Notes: generated from the letters alone by a model not told the origin. A stretch of DNA of 64,000 nucleotides from Acidimicrobiales bacterium (GCA_020628865.1 JAHDEJ010000009.1:9132-73131); one strand, 5' to 3'; shown: positions 16,771 to 25,749, counted from the first letter of the stretch. A program made the numbers and translations.

Positions 16771-17142
16771 TCAGGCAGGTGTGTGACAGACGGCCTCGAC
16801 GTTGTTGCCGTCCGGGTCGCGCACGAAGACCCCGAAGTAGTGGTCGTGATACTCAGGCCACTCCTGCGGAGGGTGGAGCACCTCGGCGCCGGCTTCGATG
16901 GCGGCCTCGAAGAATGCCTGGACGGCGGCCCGGTCTGGCGCCGTGAAGGCAATGTGCGATTCGCGGAACCCGGTGCCGGTCACATGCTCGCCCAACCAGA
17001 AGTCCGGCATCGGAGGAACGCCGTATCCGAACGTGTCGCCGAAGTCGAAGAGGCGTTCGCCGCCGATGGTCGCCAGCACGGCGTCATAGAAGGCACCGCT
17101 GGCGGCCAGATCCGAGCACTGAATCGAAAGATGATCGAGCAT
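16771..17142 (-). CDS. VOC-superfamily (glyoxalase/bleomycin-resistance fold) protein
   Basis: 123 residues, the size of a single VOC module: starts MLDHLSIQCSDLAASGAFYDAVLATIG, has FRESHIAFTAPDRAAVQAFFEAAIEAGA in the middle and FGVFVRDPDGNNVEAVCH near the end. Metal-ligand candidates are His4 in DHLSI, His in SHIAF and Glu in NNVEAV. Substrate cannot be predicted. Confidence 0.82.
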   Translation of the reverse strand: MLDHLSIQCSDLAASGAFYDAVLATIGGERLFDFGDTFGYGVPPMPDFWLGEHVTGTGFRESHIAFTAPDRAAVQAFFEAAIEAGAEVLHPPQEWPEYHDHYFGVFVRDPDGNNVEAVCHTPA

Positions 17143-17146
17143 GCGG

Positions 17147-17566
17147 TCAGTTCTCCTTTGCTTCGAGCAGGTCGATGAGTCGCTGCACCTGGAGTTCGAG
17201 CCGATGGATGTCGGCCTCCGTGTGCGAGCTGACGCGCAACGTCTCTTCGTCCCGAAGGCGGTCCCGTTGGGCGGATCGTCGCTGTGCGGTGAGGATCAGC
17301 GGCCCCTGCAATGCCGCGACCGTGGCGAGCACCGCGCTCGTGACCGCGAAGATGATGACGGGGTACGGCTCGAACGGCTGCCAGATGACGTTGATGCCAA
17401 CCCACACCGTGAGGCAACCAAAGACGAGTGCGGGAAACGCCCAGGACGCCACGTGGCTGGCCACCCAAAGCGCCACCCGTTCGGTGCGGTCCGGTTCGGG
17501 TGGTTCCCACATGCTGAGCGCGTGCCCGCAGTGCGGACATGCTGCTTCGTCGTGCCACTCCCCCAT
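17147..17566 (-). CDS. DUF1003 family membrane protein with N-terminal zinc knuckle
   Basis: 139 residues. The core matches DUF1003: two helices (SWAFPALVFGCLTVWVGINVIW and PYPVIIFAVTSAVLATVAALQGPLIL) followed by QRRSAQRDRLRDEETLRVSSHTEADI and a coiled-coil C-terminus. A short CPHCGH motif at the start could bind metal. It ends 4 bp before the VOC gene begins, so the two are probably co-transcribed. Confidence 0.75.
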   Translation of the reverse strand: MGEWHDEAACPHCGHALSMWEPPEPDRTERVALWVASHVASWAFPALVFGCLTVWVGINVIWQPFEPYPVIIFAVTSAVLATVAALQGPLILTAQRRSAQRDRLRDEETLRVSSHTEADIHRLELQVQRLIDLLEAKEN

Positions 17567-17633
17567 GCGCTCGGTCTACTACCCGTGTGGGAAGCCGACA
17601 ATGCCGCCGAGACCGGCCTGACTCAGTCGACCC

Positions 17634-18179
17634 TCAGGTGTCGACGCGACCCCCGCTGCGCCAGTACTCGCCGTCGTCGCGATCCAGGTAGCCCTCGTCC
17701 ACCAGGTAGCGCCGAAGGGTCACGTGATCCTCGTGGAACGCGTGCAGCAAATCGTTGACCGCCGTCTCGTCGTACCGTCGCCCGATGTCGAATTCGAGCG
17801 CCAACCGCTCGAGCACGATCTTGCGCTTGGCCCGGCTCGCCGGAATCTCCACCAGCATTCGGCCCTCGAAGTAACGAGACAGAATCGTCCGCTCCTCGTC
17901 CATCATTCCGTAGCCGATGTACGGGTCCATCGGCAGTTCGACCTCGGCTGCGGCAGCGGCGAGCGAGCGAAGGTTGGAGACCGGAATCGTCCACGCCCCA
18001 TCCGCCGACACCGCCAGCTCCGCCCGCTGGAGTTCCGCCAACGCTTCGAGCACGGCTCGCCCGGCGATTCCCAGTTCCGCCTCGAGCTCAGCCGCCGTCC
18101 ACGAACGGGAGGTCAACAGCCCGGCGATGCGGAGCCGGGTGGGATCGAGAAGCGCAGAGAGCGCAGCAGCAACCGTCAT
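17634..18179 (-). CDS. DUF2087-containing winged-helix regulator
   Basis: 181 residues from the ATG at 18179. The first half is an ArsR-like helix-turn-helix (LLDPTRLRIAGLLTSRSWTAAELEAELGIAGRAVLEALAELQRAELAV). The second half is DUF2087 (ILSRYFEGRMLVEIPASRAKRKIVLERLALEFDIGRRYDETAVNDLL...DHVTLRRYLVDEGYLDRDDGEYWRSG). Such proteins are predicted transcription factors. It begins 14 bp after the end of the hydrolase gene on the same strand. Confidence 0.85.
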   Translation of the reverse strand: MTVAAALSALLDPTRLRIAGLLTSRSWTAAELEAELGIAGRAVLEALAELQRAELAVSADGAWTIPVSNLRSLAAAAAEVELPMDPYIGYGMMDEERTILSRYFEGRMLVEIPASRAKRKIVLERLALEFDIGRRYDETAVNDLLHAFHEDHVTLRRYLVDEGYLDRDDGEYWRSGGRVDT

Positions 18180-18193
18180 CCCTCGGAGGCTAC

Positions 18194-19072
18194 TCAGCCC
18201 CCGGTGAGCGTTGGGAGCAGCGCTGCCGCCACCCGCTCGGGCGCCTCCTCGTGGCTGAACAGACCGACGCCATCGAGCTCGACGAGGTTCGCGTCGGCGA
18301 ACGTGCCGACCATGTCGCGGGCCTTGGCGATGGGGAAGAACGGGTCCTCGGCGCCCCACACCATCTGCACGGGAACATCGATCCGAGCGTGCACTTCAGC
18401 GAGGTCGTTCACGTGGTTCTCATCGAAGCTCTTGAGCACCTTGATGGCGGCGGCCCGACGATGGGCGTCGGTATGAATGGGCTGGAGGAAGAACTCGTCG
18501 AACTCGCCGTCGAGAAGGGACTTGTCGGCGAATGCGTCGCCGAGCACGAAACCGTTTCGGCGAAGCGTCGGCTGACCGACGAGCCAGCCGAGGATGCCGG
18601 CCACGCCGGGAACGTGACGCAGCGCCAGGAAGGAGCGGAAGCGCCAGTCGAGCCCGGACGGCATCTCCGTGTTGATCAGACCCATCGCCCGCAGCCGCGG
18701 GTCACCGGCCATCGCGTGGCGGGCGATCATGCCGCCGCTGTCGTGACCGATCAGGGCGACGTCGTCGAGCTCGAGGAGATCGACGATCGCGCGGACCGAC
18801 TCGATGTGGGACTGCACCGACAGCGGTGCGTCGGCCGAGAATCGACTGTCGCCGGCGCCGGGCAGGTCCACGATGTGACACGTGACGTGATCGGCCAGGA
18901 GTGGAAGGAGGCGACGCCAGGTTGCGCCGCTGACCGGCCACCCGTGCACGAAGAGCACGTCGGGGCCGGTGCCCACCCGGCGATAGGCGGCTTCGGCGAT
19001 GCCCACGTCGAGCATCCGGTCGGGGGCCTGCCGGAAGAGCTCGGCGGCGGAGGATTCAGTCAGTGTCGTCAT
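18194..19072 (-). CDS. Alpha/beta hydrolase with an aspartate nucleophile elbow
   Basis: 292 residues from ATG 19072. The oxyanion motif is VLFVHGWPVSG and the nucleophile elbow reads ALIGHDSGGMIARH, giving Asp rather than Ser at the nucleophile position (G-x-D-x-G). That is the signature of the haloalkane/haloacetate dehalogenase and epoxide hydrolase branch. VWGAEDPFFP carries the likely acid region and LFSHEEAPE the catalytic His. Substrate unknown. It is divergent from the XRE regulator and upstream of the DUF2087 gene. Confidence 0.82.
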   Translation of the reverse strand: MTTLTESSAAELFRQAPDRMLDVGIAEAAYRRVGTGPDVLFVHGWPVSGATWRRLLPLLADHVTCHIVDLPGAGDSRFSADAPLSVQSHIESVRAIVDLLELDDVALIGHDSGGMIARHAMAGDPRLRAMGLINTEMPSGLDWRFRSFLALRHVPGVAGILGWLVGQPTLRRNGFVLGDAFADKSLLDGEFDEFFLQPIHTDAHRRAAAIKVLKSFDENHVNDLAEVHARIDVPVQMVWGAEDPFFPIAKARDMVGTFADANLVELDGVGLFSHEEAPERVAAALLPTLTGG

Positions 19073-19160
19073 GGGGATCACCTTCGCAAGCACGCCCGGA
19101 CGGGCGCAACGAACTGCAGAGGTAAGTGACGGGGAACGGAGAGAAACGTACGGTCGAGGC

Positions 19161-19964
19161 ATGCCAGCCACCGATCGACGTGCCGGACTGTTCCCTGCCC
19201 TCCTCAAGCACTGGCGGCATTCCCGCGGGCTGAGCCAGCTCGACCTGGCGGTGGCCGCCGATGTGTCGGCCCGCCACGTGAGCTTCCTGGAGACCGGCCG
19301 ATCCACGCCGAGTCCCGAAATGGTGCTGCTGCTCGGCCACACCCTGGGCGTGCCCCTGCGGCACGTGAACGAGATGCTTCGTGCTGCGGATCACGAACCC
19401 GTCTACGACGATGACGACCACCTTCCTCCGGAGGTTCAGGCCGCCATCGACCTGCTCAAGGTCCACCACGACCCCCACCCGCTGATCGTCGTCGATCGCC
19501 TCTACACCATCCGCGATTCGAACGATGGGGCAATGCTGTTGCTGCAGGCGATGCTCGGCGACGGCACGGAGGGCGCAAACCTCGCCCGGGCCACCTTCGA
19601 CCCCGACGCGGCACAGCCGTTCATCGTGAACTTCGAGCACGTCGGCCGCGAGCTGCTCTGGCGTATCCAGAGAGAGGTTCTGGCCGATCCGAACGACAAC
19701 GAGCTGCAGGAGTTGCTCGCCGACTTGCTGGAGATGCCGACGGTCGACCCGGACTGGCGGCAGGTCGACCTGGCCACACCGTCGGAACCCGTGCTGGTGA
19801 TTCACCTGCGCAAGGACGACCTGGACCTGCGGTTCCTCACGATGGTCACGGCCTTCCAGGCACCGCAGAACGTGCTGGCCGAAGACCTTCGCATCGAGAC
19901 ATGGTTCCCGGCCGACGACGCCACCCGCGCGTTCTACGAGAGCCTCGCTGCGCTCACGAACTAA
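19161..19964 (+). CDS. XRE-family regulator with MmyB-like ligand-binding domain
   Basis: 267 residues. N-terminal helix-turn-helix LKHWRHSRGLSQLDLAVAADVSARHVSFLETGRSTPS, followed by the MmyB-like domain (LIVVDRLYTIRDSNDGAMLLL; LDLRFLTMVTAFQAPQNVLAEDLRIETWFPAD). Members often sit divergent to the enzyme they control; here the 88-bp gap faces the alpha/beta hydrolase gene. The ligand may be a fatty-acyl compound by analogy with the family, which is inference. Confidence 0.85.
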   Translation: MPATDRRAGLFPALLKHWRHSRGLSQLDLAVAADVSARHVSFLETGRSTPSPEMVLLLGHTLGVPLRHVNEMLRAADHEPVYDDDDHLPPEVQAAIDLLKVHHDPHPLIVVDRLYTIRDSNDGAMLLLQAMLGDGTEGANLARATFDPDAAQPFIVNFEHVGRELLWRIQREVLADPNDNELQELLADLLEMPTVDPDWRQVDLATPSEPVLVIHLRKDDLDLRFLTMVTAFQAPQNVLAEDLRIETWFPADDATRAFYESLAALTN

Positions 19965-19973
19965 CGTGGCGCC

Positions 19974-20294
19974 ATGGCGCTGCACTTCCTCGCCGAAGCC
20001 GCATTCGACGACCTGTTGGTCGCATGGCGCCACCACGACGACCTGAAACGCACGCCCAAGGTCGCGGTGACCCGCCTCGCCGCCAGCCGGAGTGCGCTGG
20101 AAGATGCCCGTTCCCGGATGCGGCGGCTCCGAGAGGCCCTCTACCCCACCTCCGACGAACACGAAGACGTGCTGGTCACGGCGCTTTGCAGCGTGCTCGA
20201 CGAGGTGGTCCACCTGAACTGGCGGCACGTGCATCCGCATCGCCCGGGCGTCGCCGTCTGCATCTGCGGGGAGCACATCGCCATCCACCGTTGA
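19974..20294 (+). CDS. Hypothetical protein
   Basis: 106 residues, starting 9 bp after the regulator. An Arg/Ala-rich N-terminal helical half (LAASRSALEDARSRMRRLREAL) leads to CSVLDEVVHLNWRHVHPHRPGVAVCICGEHIAIH, in which three Cys and five His could form a metal site. No family recognised. Confidence 0.55.
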   Translation: MALHFLAEAAFDDLLVAWRHHDDLKRTPKVAVTRLAASRSALEDARSRMRRLREALYPTSDEHEDVLVTALCSVLDEVVHLNWRHVHPHRPGVAVCICGEHIAIHR

Positions 20295-20312
20295 GCGCTA
20301 GGCTCCCGCACT

Positions 20313-20324
20313 ATACGATCGTAT
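20313..20324. promoter_or_regulatory. Perfect palindrome ATACGATCGTAT over the Rieske gene start
   Basis: A 12-bp perfect inverted repeat ends at the first ATG of the Rieske oxygenase gene. Its size and symmetry fit a TetR-type operator, and a TetR gene lies at the other end of the same gene. Binding there would block both transcription start and translation start. Confidence 0.5.
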
Positions 20325-21549
20325 GATGAGCGAGCTGCCGTCGATCGAGGACATGGTGGGGCCGGGGTTCACCGACGACGCCCGCACCTCCCACGCCGCA
20401 ATCGGGCGCTACTACACCGATCCGGTGGTGCATCAGATCGAACAGGACCGCGTCTTCGGCCACGAGTGGAACTACCTCGGCCATCACAGCGAACTCCCGG
20501 ATCCCGGCAACTACCTCGTCCGCGACGTCGCCGGTGAATCCATCTACGTGATCCGGGGGAAGGACGACGAACTCCGCGCGTTCTTCAACGTGTGCCAGCA
20601 CCGCGGCCACCAGCTGCTGCAAGGACGCGGAACCATCGGCAACGTGGTCGTCTGCCCCTATCACGCGTGGAGCTACGGAACGGACGGCACGCTGCGGGGC
20701 GCACCGAAGATGCGTCAGGTGCCCGACTTCTGTGCCGCCGATGTGGCGCTCACTCCGGTGCGCCTCGAACTCATCGGCGGGTTCATGTTCGCCAACCTCG
20801 ACCCGGACGCAGCCAGTCTGCGGGAGATGGCCCCGAGGTTCGAACCCGCCCTCCTGTCGATGGTGGCCGAATCCGCCGACCTCCATCCGGTCCGCACACG
20901 GAGCTTCGAGATCGCCGCCAACTGGAAGATCGTGACCGAGAACTTCCTGGAGGCGTATCACGTCGAGTTCTCCGGACCCGCCCACCAGGGCCTCGCCCGA
21001 GTCATCGACACCGAAACCTACGAATTCGACATCGACGGTCGGACGATCGAATACCGGGCCGCCGGCGGTGCGCCAGACACGCTCCCGTACGAATCGAACG
21101 AGCACGACGCGTTCACCAACACGGCGAACGCACCGTTCCAACAGATCTTCCTCTTCCCGCACACGACCTTCTCCGTGTTCCCCGGCACCAACGTGGTCTT
21201 CGTGTTCAACATGGCGCCCAGCGGGTTCGACCGATGCGCCGAGGAGATCACCTACTTCTCCCTCGACGCCGAGATGACCGAACCGTCACGCACCGCCGAG
21301 GCGTACATCAGCGAACAGCTGAACGAGGAAGACATCGCGCTGGTGGAGGCCGTCCATCGAGGCGTCGGCTCGCGCGGGTATCGGCCCGGTCGGCTAATGG
21401 TCGACGCCGAGGAGAAGGAGGGGTGGAGCGAGCACTTCGTGCATCACTTCAATCAGCTGAACGTGGCCGCGCTCCGTCGTCACGAACCGAGCAGCGCATC
21501 TGCCACCCGAATCGCTGCCGCCAGCGCATCCGCCCGACCCAACGAGTGA
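20323..21549 (+). CDS. Rieske non-haem iron aromatic ring-hydroxylating oxygenase, alpha subunit type
   Basis: 408 residues; a second ATG at 20326 (MSELPS) is equally possible. The Rieske cluster ligands are in CQHRGHQ and VVCPYHAW (C-x-H...C-x2-H). The catalytic SRPBCC domain has NWKIVTENFLEAYHVEFSGPAHQG, whose two His are mononuclear-iron ligands. Such enzymes hydroxylate or demethylate aromatic or quaternary-amine compounds with electrons from a reductase that is not encoded nearby. Confidence 0.9.
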   Translation: MMSELPSIEDMVGPGFTDDARTSHAAIGRYYTDPVVHQIEQDRVFGHEWNYLGHHSELPDPGNYLVRDVAGESIYVIRGKDDELRAFFNVCQHRGHQLLQGRGTIGNVVVCPYHAWSYGTDGTLRGAPKMRQVPDFCAADVALTPVRLELIGGFMFANLDPDAASLREMAPRFEPALLSMVAESADLHPVRTRSFEIAANWKIVTENFLEAYHVEFSGPAHQGLARVIDTETYEFDIDGRTIEYRAAGGAPDTLPYESNEHDAFTNTANAPFQQIFLFPHTTFSVFPGTNVVFVFNMAPSGFDRCAEEITYFSLDAEMTEPSRTAEAYISEQLNEEDIALVEAVHRGVGSRGYRPGRLMVDAEEKEGWSEHFVHHFNQLNVAALRRHEPSSASATRIAAASASARPNE

Positions 21550-22031
21550 CCTTCGAGGCGGTGCCGCAGCCACAGCCCATCGGCTGAGGCAACCAGGCCG
21601 AGCGCCGCCGTACTCGCATCGTGCACGCCCGCACGCGTGAAGGCCTGCTCGAGCTGGTCGGTCCAGATCGCCTGAGCACGATCGCGCAACCGCCGTAGCT
21701 CGTCGTCTCCCGTGGCGGCGACGGACAGTGAGAGCCATGCGTCGATCAGCGGCGCCTGGAACACGTCGGGTGCAAACATCGCCTCGACGATCGCCCGGAC
21801 CTGGGATGGCCCATCGAGCGTCGGATCGGGCTCGGTCGCCTGCGTCCAGTCGGAACAGACCCGCTCCATGGCCTGCACGATCATCGCCTGCTTCGAACCG
21901 AACTCGTGACGCACCATCCCGCGGGACAGACCGGCCAGGTCGGTCACCGTGGTCACCGTCGTGCCGTCGAGACCATGACGATGGATCGACTCGAGTGTTG
22001 CGGTGATGAGCGTGTCGGCCGTCGACGTCAT
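21480..22031 (-). CDS. TetR-family repressor (BetI-like)
   Basis: 183 residues with an N-terminal TetR helix-turn-helix (TLITATLESIHRHGLDGTTVTTVTDLAGLSRGMVRHEFGSKQAMI) and a C-terminal domain resembling BetI regulators. The gene is convergent with the Rieske gene and their 3' coding ends overlap by 70 bp. It probably controls the Rieske gene and perhaps the divergent acyl-CoA dehydrogenase gene that starts 31 bp from its start. Confidence 0.87.
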   Translation of the reverse strand: MTSTADTLITATLESIHRHGLDGTTVTTVTDLAGLSRGMVRHEFGSKQAMIVQAMERVCSDWTQATEPDPTLDGPSQVRAIVEAMFAPDVFQAPLIDAWLSLSVAATGDDELRRLRDRAQAIWTDQLEQAFTRAGVHDASTAALGLVASADGLWLRHRLEGHSLGRADALAAAIRVADALLGS

Positions 22032-22062
22032 GCCGCGTCGACACTATTGCTACCGTCGATTC

Positions 22063-23208
22063 ATGGCCACCATCTACGACGACACGCACGAGATGTTCCG
22101 CGAGAGCTTCGCCGCTTTTGTCGAGGCAGAGATCGTTCCCCACTTCGCCGACTGGGAGCGTGAAGGCATCATGGACCGGACCGTGTTCGCCGAAGCCGGC
22201 AAGCACGGCTTCCTCGGTTTCGCCGTCGACGAAGCCCACGGCGGTGGCGGTGTGGACGACTTCCGCTTCAACGCCATCATCAGCGAAGAGCTCGCCCGGC
22301 AGGGCATCGGCGGCGCCGGGCTCGGAATCACGCTGCACAACGACATCACCACCCCGTACTTCGTCGAGTACTGCACCGACGAACAGCGCGAGCGCTGGCT
22401 GCCCGGCATCGCGTCCGGCGATCTCGTGACCGCCATCGCCATGACCGAGCCGGGCACCGGCTCCGACCTGGCGAGCATCGCCACCACCGCCGTACGCGAC
22501 GGCGACGAGTGGGTGGTCAACGGCTCGAAGACGTTCATCACGAACGGCATCAACTCGGACCTCGTCATCACCGTGTGCCGCACCAAACCGGAAGGTGGAC
22601 GCAACGGCATGTCCCTCCTCGTGCTGGAGCGAGACATGCCCGGCTTCGAACGCGGACAGAACCTCGAGAAGGTCGGCCAGCACAGTCAGGACACCGCCGA
22701 GCTCTTCTTCAGCGATGTCCGTGTTCCTGCCGCCAACATGCTCGGCGAAGAAGGCCGTGCCTTCGAGTACCTCACGTTCAACCTCGCCCAGGAACGCCTG
22801 TCGATCGGCATCTACGGCCTTGCTGCGGCGAAGGCCGCGCTCGACTGGACCGTCGAGTACGTGAAGGAACGCACTGCGTTCGGTTCGCCGCTCGCCAGCT
22901 TCCAGAACACGAAGTTCGAACTGGCCGACGTGGCCACGGAGATCGCCGTGACCGAGCCGTTCATGCAGGAGTGCATCACCGAGCTCATCGCCGGCGAGCT
23001 CACCCCGGCCAAGGCCGCCCAGGCGAAGCTGTGGGGAACGGAGCTCCAGGGTCGGGTCACCGACCGGTGCCTCCAACTCTTCGGCGGCTACGGCTACACC
23101 ACCGAGTACCCGATCAGCCGGGCGTGGGCCGACGCCCGGGTCACCCGCATCTACGGCGGCACGTCGGAGATCATGAAGACGATCATCGCCAAGGACGTCC
23201 TCGCCTGA
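22063..23208 (+). CDS. Acyl-CoA dehydrogenase
   Basis: 381 residues from ATG 22063. FAD/substrate signatures are AMTEPGTGSDLASI, VVNGSKTFITNGINSDLVITV and RVTDRCLQLFGGYGYTTEYPISRAWADARVTRIYGGTSEIM; the Glu in GGTSEI aligns with the catalytic base of medium/short-chain enzymes. It oxidises acyl-CoA thioesters. Chain length cannot be read from sequence. Confidence 0.92.
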   Translation: MATIYDDTHEMFRESFAAFVEAEIVPHFADWEREGIMDRTVFAEAGKHGFLGFAVDEAHGGGGVDDFRFNAIISEELARQGIGGAGLGITLHNDITTPYFVEYCTDEQRERWLPGIASGDLVTAIAMTEPGTGSDLASIATTAVRDGDEWVVNGSKTFITNGINSDLVITVCRTKPEGGRNGMSLLVLERDMPGFERGQNLEKVGQHSQDTAELFFSDVRVPAANMLGEEGRAFEYLTFNLAQERLSIGIYGLAAAKAALDWTVEYVKERTAFGSPLASFQNTKFELADVATEIAVTEPFMQECITELIAGELTPAKAAQAKLWGTELQGRVTDRCLQLFGGYGYTTEYPISRAWADARVTRIYGGTSEIMKTIIAKDVLA

Positions 23209-23238
23209 CCCACCCCCGGCTGACGTAGAGTTCGGCCC

Positions 23239-24093
23239 ATGGGTGAAACCGATCTCGACGCCGTCGTCGCCAGTCTTCAACTCGAAGAGCTCGACCTCAA
23301 CCTGTATCGGGCCACCTCGCCGTCGTGGGAACGCGGTCGCCTGTTCGGCGGCACGGTGGCCGCCCAGGCGCTTGCCGCCGCGTACGAAACCGTCGAGGAC
23401 CTGCACGTGCACTCCCTGCACAGCTACTTCCTGCGGCCGGGCGATCCATCGATCCCCGTCATCCTCGACGTGGACCGCATCCGTGACGGGCGAAGCTTCA
23501 CAACCCGACGGGTCGTCGCCCGCCAACGCGGTGAGGCGATCTTCAACCTTGCGAGTTCGTTCCACAAAATCGAGCCCGGCCCGGAGCACCAGGTGGACAT
23601 GCCGGACATCGGCTCAGTCGACGACTTCCCGTCGGCCGAAGACCACGGCGTGACACCCAACGACTTCATGCCCCGCCACTGGAAGGGAGCCGCCGCACCC
23701 ATCGAGGTCCGCCGGCAAATGGGTCCCGAAGAGATGCCCGAAGTCGGCCTTCTCACCGGGGAGGTGTGGCAGCGCGCGTTCGGCACGTTGCCCGACGATC
23801 AGGCGCTCCACCGCATCATGCTCACCTACATGAGCGACCTCTCGCTGCTCGGAACCTCGATCCGGGCGCATGTCGGAGAGATCGGCGAGGTCATGGCGGC
23901 GAGCCTCGACCATGCCCTCTGGTTCCATCGAGACGTGAAGGCCGACGACTGGCTGCTCTATTCGTTGAACTCGCCGTCGGCGTCGAACGCCCGCGGCTTC
24001 AACCTGGGCAACTACTTCGCGCAGGACGGCACGCTGGTCGCCTCCTCGGCCCAGGAGGGCCTGATCCGACCGATCGCACCACGCGCCACCTGA
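23239..24093 (+). CDS. tesB: Acyl-CoA thioesterase II (TesB)
   Basis: 284 residues with the double hotdog layout of TesB: SPSWERGRLFGGTVAAQALAAA and VHSLHSYFLRPGDPSIPVILDVDRIRDGRSFTTRRVVARQRGEAIF in the first half, and LDHALWFHRDVKADDWLLYSLNSPSASNARGF and VASSAQEGLIRP in the second. It hydrolyses acyl-CoA to free acid. It lies 30 bp after the acyl-CoA dehydrogenase on the same strand. Confidence 0.92.
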   Translation: MGETDLDAVVASLQLEELDLNLYRATSPSWERGRLFGGTVAAQALAAAYETVEDLHVHSLHSYFLRPGDPSIPVILDVDRIRDGRSFTTRRVVARQRGEAIFNLASSFHKIEPGPEHQVDMPDIGSVDDFPSAEDHGVTPNDFMPRHWKGAAAPIEVRRQMGPEEMPEVGLLTGEVWQRAFGTLPDDQALHRIMLTYMSDLSLLGTSIRAHVGEIGEVMAASLDHALWFHRDVKADDWLLYSLNSPSASNARGFNLGNYFAQDGTLVASSAQEGLIRPIAPRAT

Positions 24094-24141
24094 CCGAATT
24101 GCTCATTCGGTCGGAGACCACGCACTGCTACCTTCGGGACC

Positions 24142-25749
24142 GTGATGACCACTCGGCGGACCGCCATCAGTCTTGTTCTCGCGCTCCTCGCCACCCTGAC
24201 GACGATCGTCATCGGCGGACCGGCGACCGCCCAGCAGAACTCGTCCACGTACATCGCCCCGACGGCGAGCACGTCGATCCCCGTGTACGACACGGCCTGG
24301 CAGATGTTCGCCCGCGCCACTCCCGCCCAGGCGGACGAGTACTTCGAGGAGTTGAAGGATCGTGGCTTCAGCGGCGCCTGGATCTCGGTGATCGGGCACG
24401 CACCCGCCACGTACAACCACACGTATCCGGGCGGCGGCCTGATCGGCGAGTACACGAACGGACAGATCGTGCTCTCGTCGGGCTACATCGCCCACGTCAA
24501 CGCCATCCTCGACAAGGCGCACGCCCACGGCATGAAGGTGGGGCTCCTCCCGGCGTGGCAGAACCTCTACCTGCCCGGTGGACAGTCCGACGCCCACGTG
24601 CCCGCCAGTGATCTCGTGCGAGAGAAGCTCACGACAGCGAACGCGTGGGCCTACGGCGTGCAGATGGTCGACGCCTTTGGCGACCATCCGGCGCTGAGCG
24701 CGTGGGTCTTCGGCGGCGACGGTGGCACGAACAACACGGCGGCGAACATCGAGGTCTGGGAGATCATGGCCGACGCGATCCGGGCCGAGGGCTCGACGAT
24801 CGACATCGGCATCCACCTCCCTCCCTACGAGTTCGATTCGCTCCTCTACCGAGACGTGGACTTCCTCGACTTCGCCGCACCCGAAGTCGGCCACAACAAG
24901 ACCCCGGCCGAGGGTCAGTGGGAGATGGAACAGGCGGTCGCCGCCTACGACGTGCCCGTCTGGATGGGCGAGGCCCGCTACTTCAACAACGACTTCCTGT
25001 GGCTGCCCGAGGAGTGGCGCAACCCGGGTGCCGCCGAGATGGCAGCCGATGCCCAAGCCTCCAAGAACGCCGGCGTCAGCGGCTACCTCTACGGCGACTC
25101 GGGCCGGTGGAACTGGTGCGCCGGTTACGGCGACAGCACGCCGTGCGATCCGGAGAACATCGCCGACTCGTTCGGACCCGGCGAAGACGCCGTGATCGCC
25201 GTCTTCCAGGGGACGCCGCCGACGCCCACCACAACGACGACCACGACCACGGTTCCGGCCGTCTACTGCGGAGCGCATCGGGTGACGGTGGACTTCAACA
25301 AGGGCGACCGACCAACCGGCGGCGACGACGTGATCCTCGGGACGCCGGGCAACGACTTCATCTCCGCTGGAGCAGGCGACGACATCGTCTGCGCTGGGGG
25401 TGGTGACGACATCGTCCGCGGCGGCGACGGCATGGACCGCATCTACGGACAGGACGGTGACGACACCCTCCACGGCGACGACGGGCGGGATCGTGTCTTC
25501 GGTGGGGCCGGACACGACGAGCTGCACGGCGGTGACAGCCGAGACGTGCTCGATGGCAACCGCGGACGGGACCTCCTCTTCGGCGACGGCGGCCGCGACC
25601 GAATGAATGGATCAGCCGGCGACGACTCGCTGACCGGCGGTGGTGGCAACGACCGTCTGAGCGGCGGCAACGGCACCGACCGCGCCTTCGGCGGTATCGG
25701 CACCGACCGCTGCGTCGGCACCGAGCGGTCCAACGGCTGCGAGCGCTGA
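24142..25749 (+). CDS. Secreted glycosidase-like (DUF4038-type) protein with C-terminal RTX calcium-binding repeats
   Basis: 535 residues. A signal peptide (ISLVLALLATLTTIVIGGPATAQ) precedes a TIM-barrel-like domain of about 340 residues (WQMFARATPAQADEYFEELKDRGFSGAWISVIGH; WVFGGDGGTNNTAANIEVWEIM; DFLDFAAPEVGHNK) resembling DUF4038/apiosidase-like glycoside hydrolases. A Thr linker leads to about a dozen GGxGxDxxxG nonapeptides (residues about 405-520) of the RTX type. RTX repeats usually bind calcium and go with type I secretion, yet this protein has a Sec signal. Catalytic residues are not certain. Confidence 0.7.
   Translation: MMTTRRTAISLVLALLATLTTIVIGGPATAQQNSSTYIAPTASTSIPVYDTAWQMFARATPAQADEYFEELKDRGFSGAWISVIGHAPATYNHTYPGGGLIGEYTNGQIVLSSGYIAHVNAILDKAHAHGMKVGLLPAWQNLYLPGGQSDAHVPASDLVREKLTTANAWAYGVQMVDAFGDHPALSAWVFGGDGGTNNTAANIEVWEIMADAIRAEGSTIDIGIHLPPYEFDSLLYRDVDFLDFAAPEVGHNKTPAEGQWEMEQAVAAYDVPVWMGEARYFNNDFLWLPEEWRNPGAAEMAADAQASKNAGVSGYLYGDSGRWNWCAGYGDSTPCDPENIADSFGPGEDAVIAVFQGTPPTPTTTTTTTTVPAVYCGAHRVTVDFNKGDRPTGGDDVILGTPGNDFISAGAGDDIVCAGGGDDIVRGGDGMDRIYGQDGDDTLHGDDGRDRVFGGAGHDELHGGDSRDVLDGNRGRDLLFGDGGRDRMNGSAGDDSLTGGGGNDRLSGGNGTDRAFGGIGTDRCVGTERSNGCER

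Noticed and set aside
25300-25749. RTX toxin
   Set aside because: There is no pore-forming domain, acyltransferase or type I secretion gene nearby, and the protein has a Sec signal.
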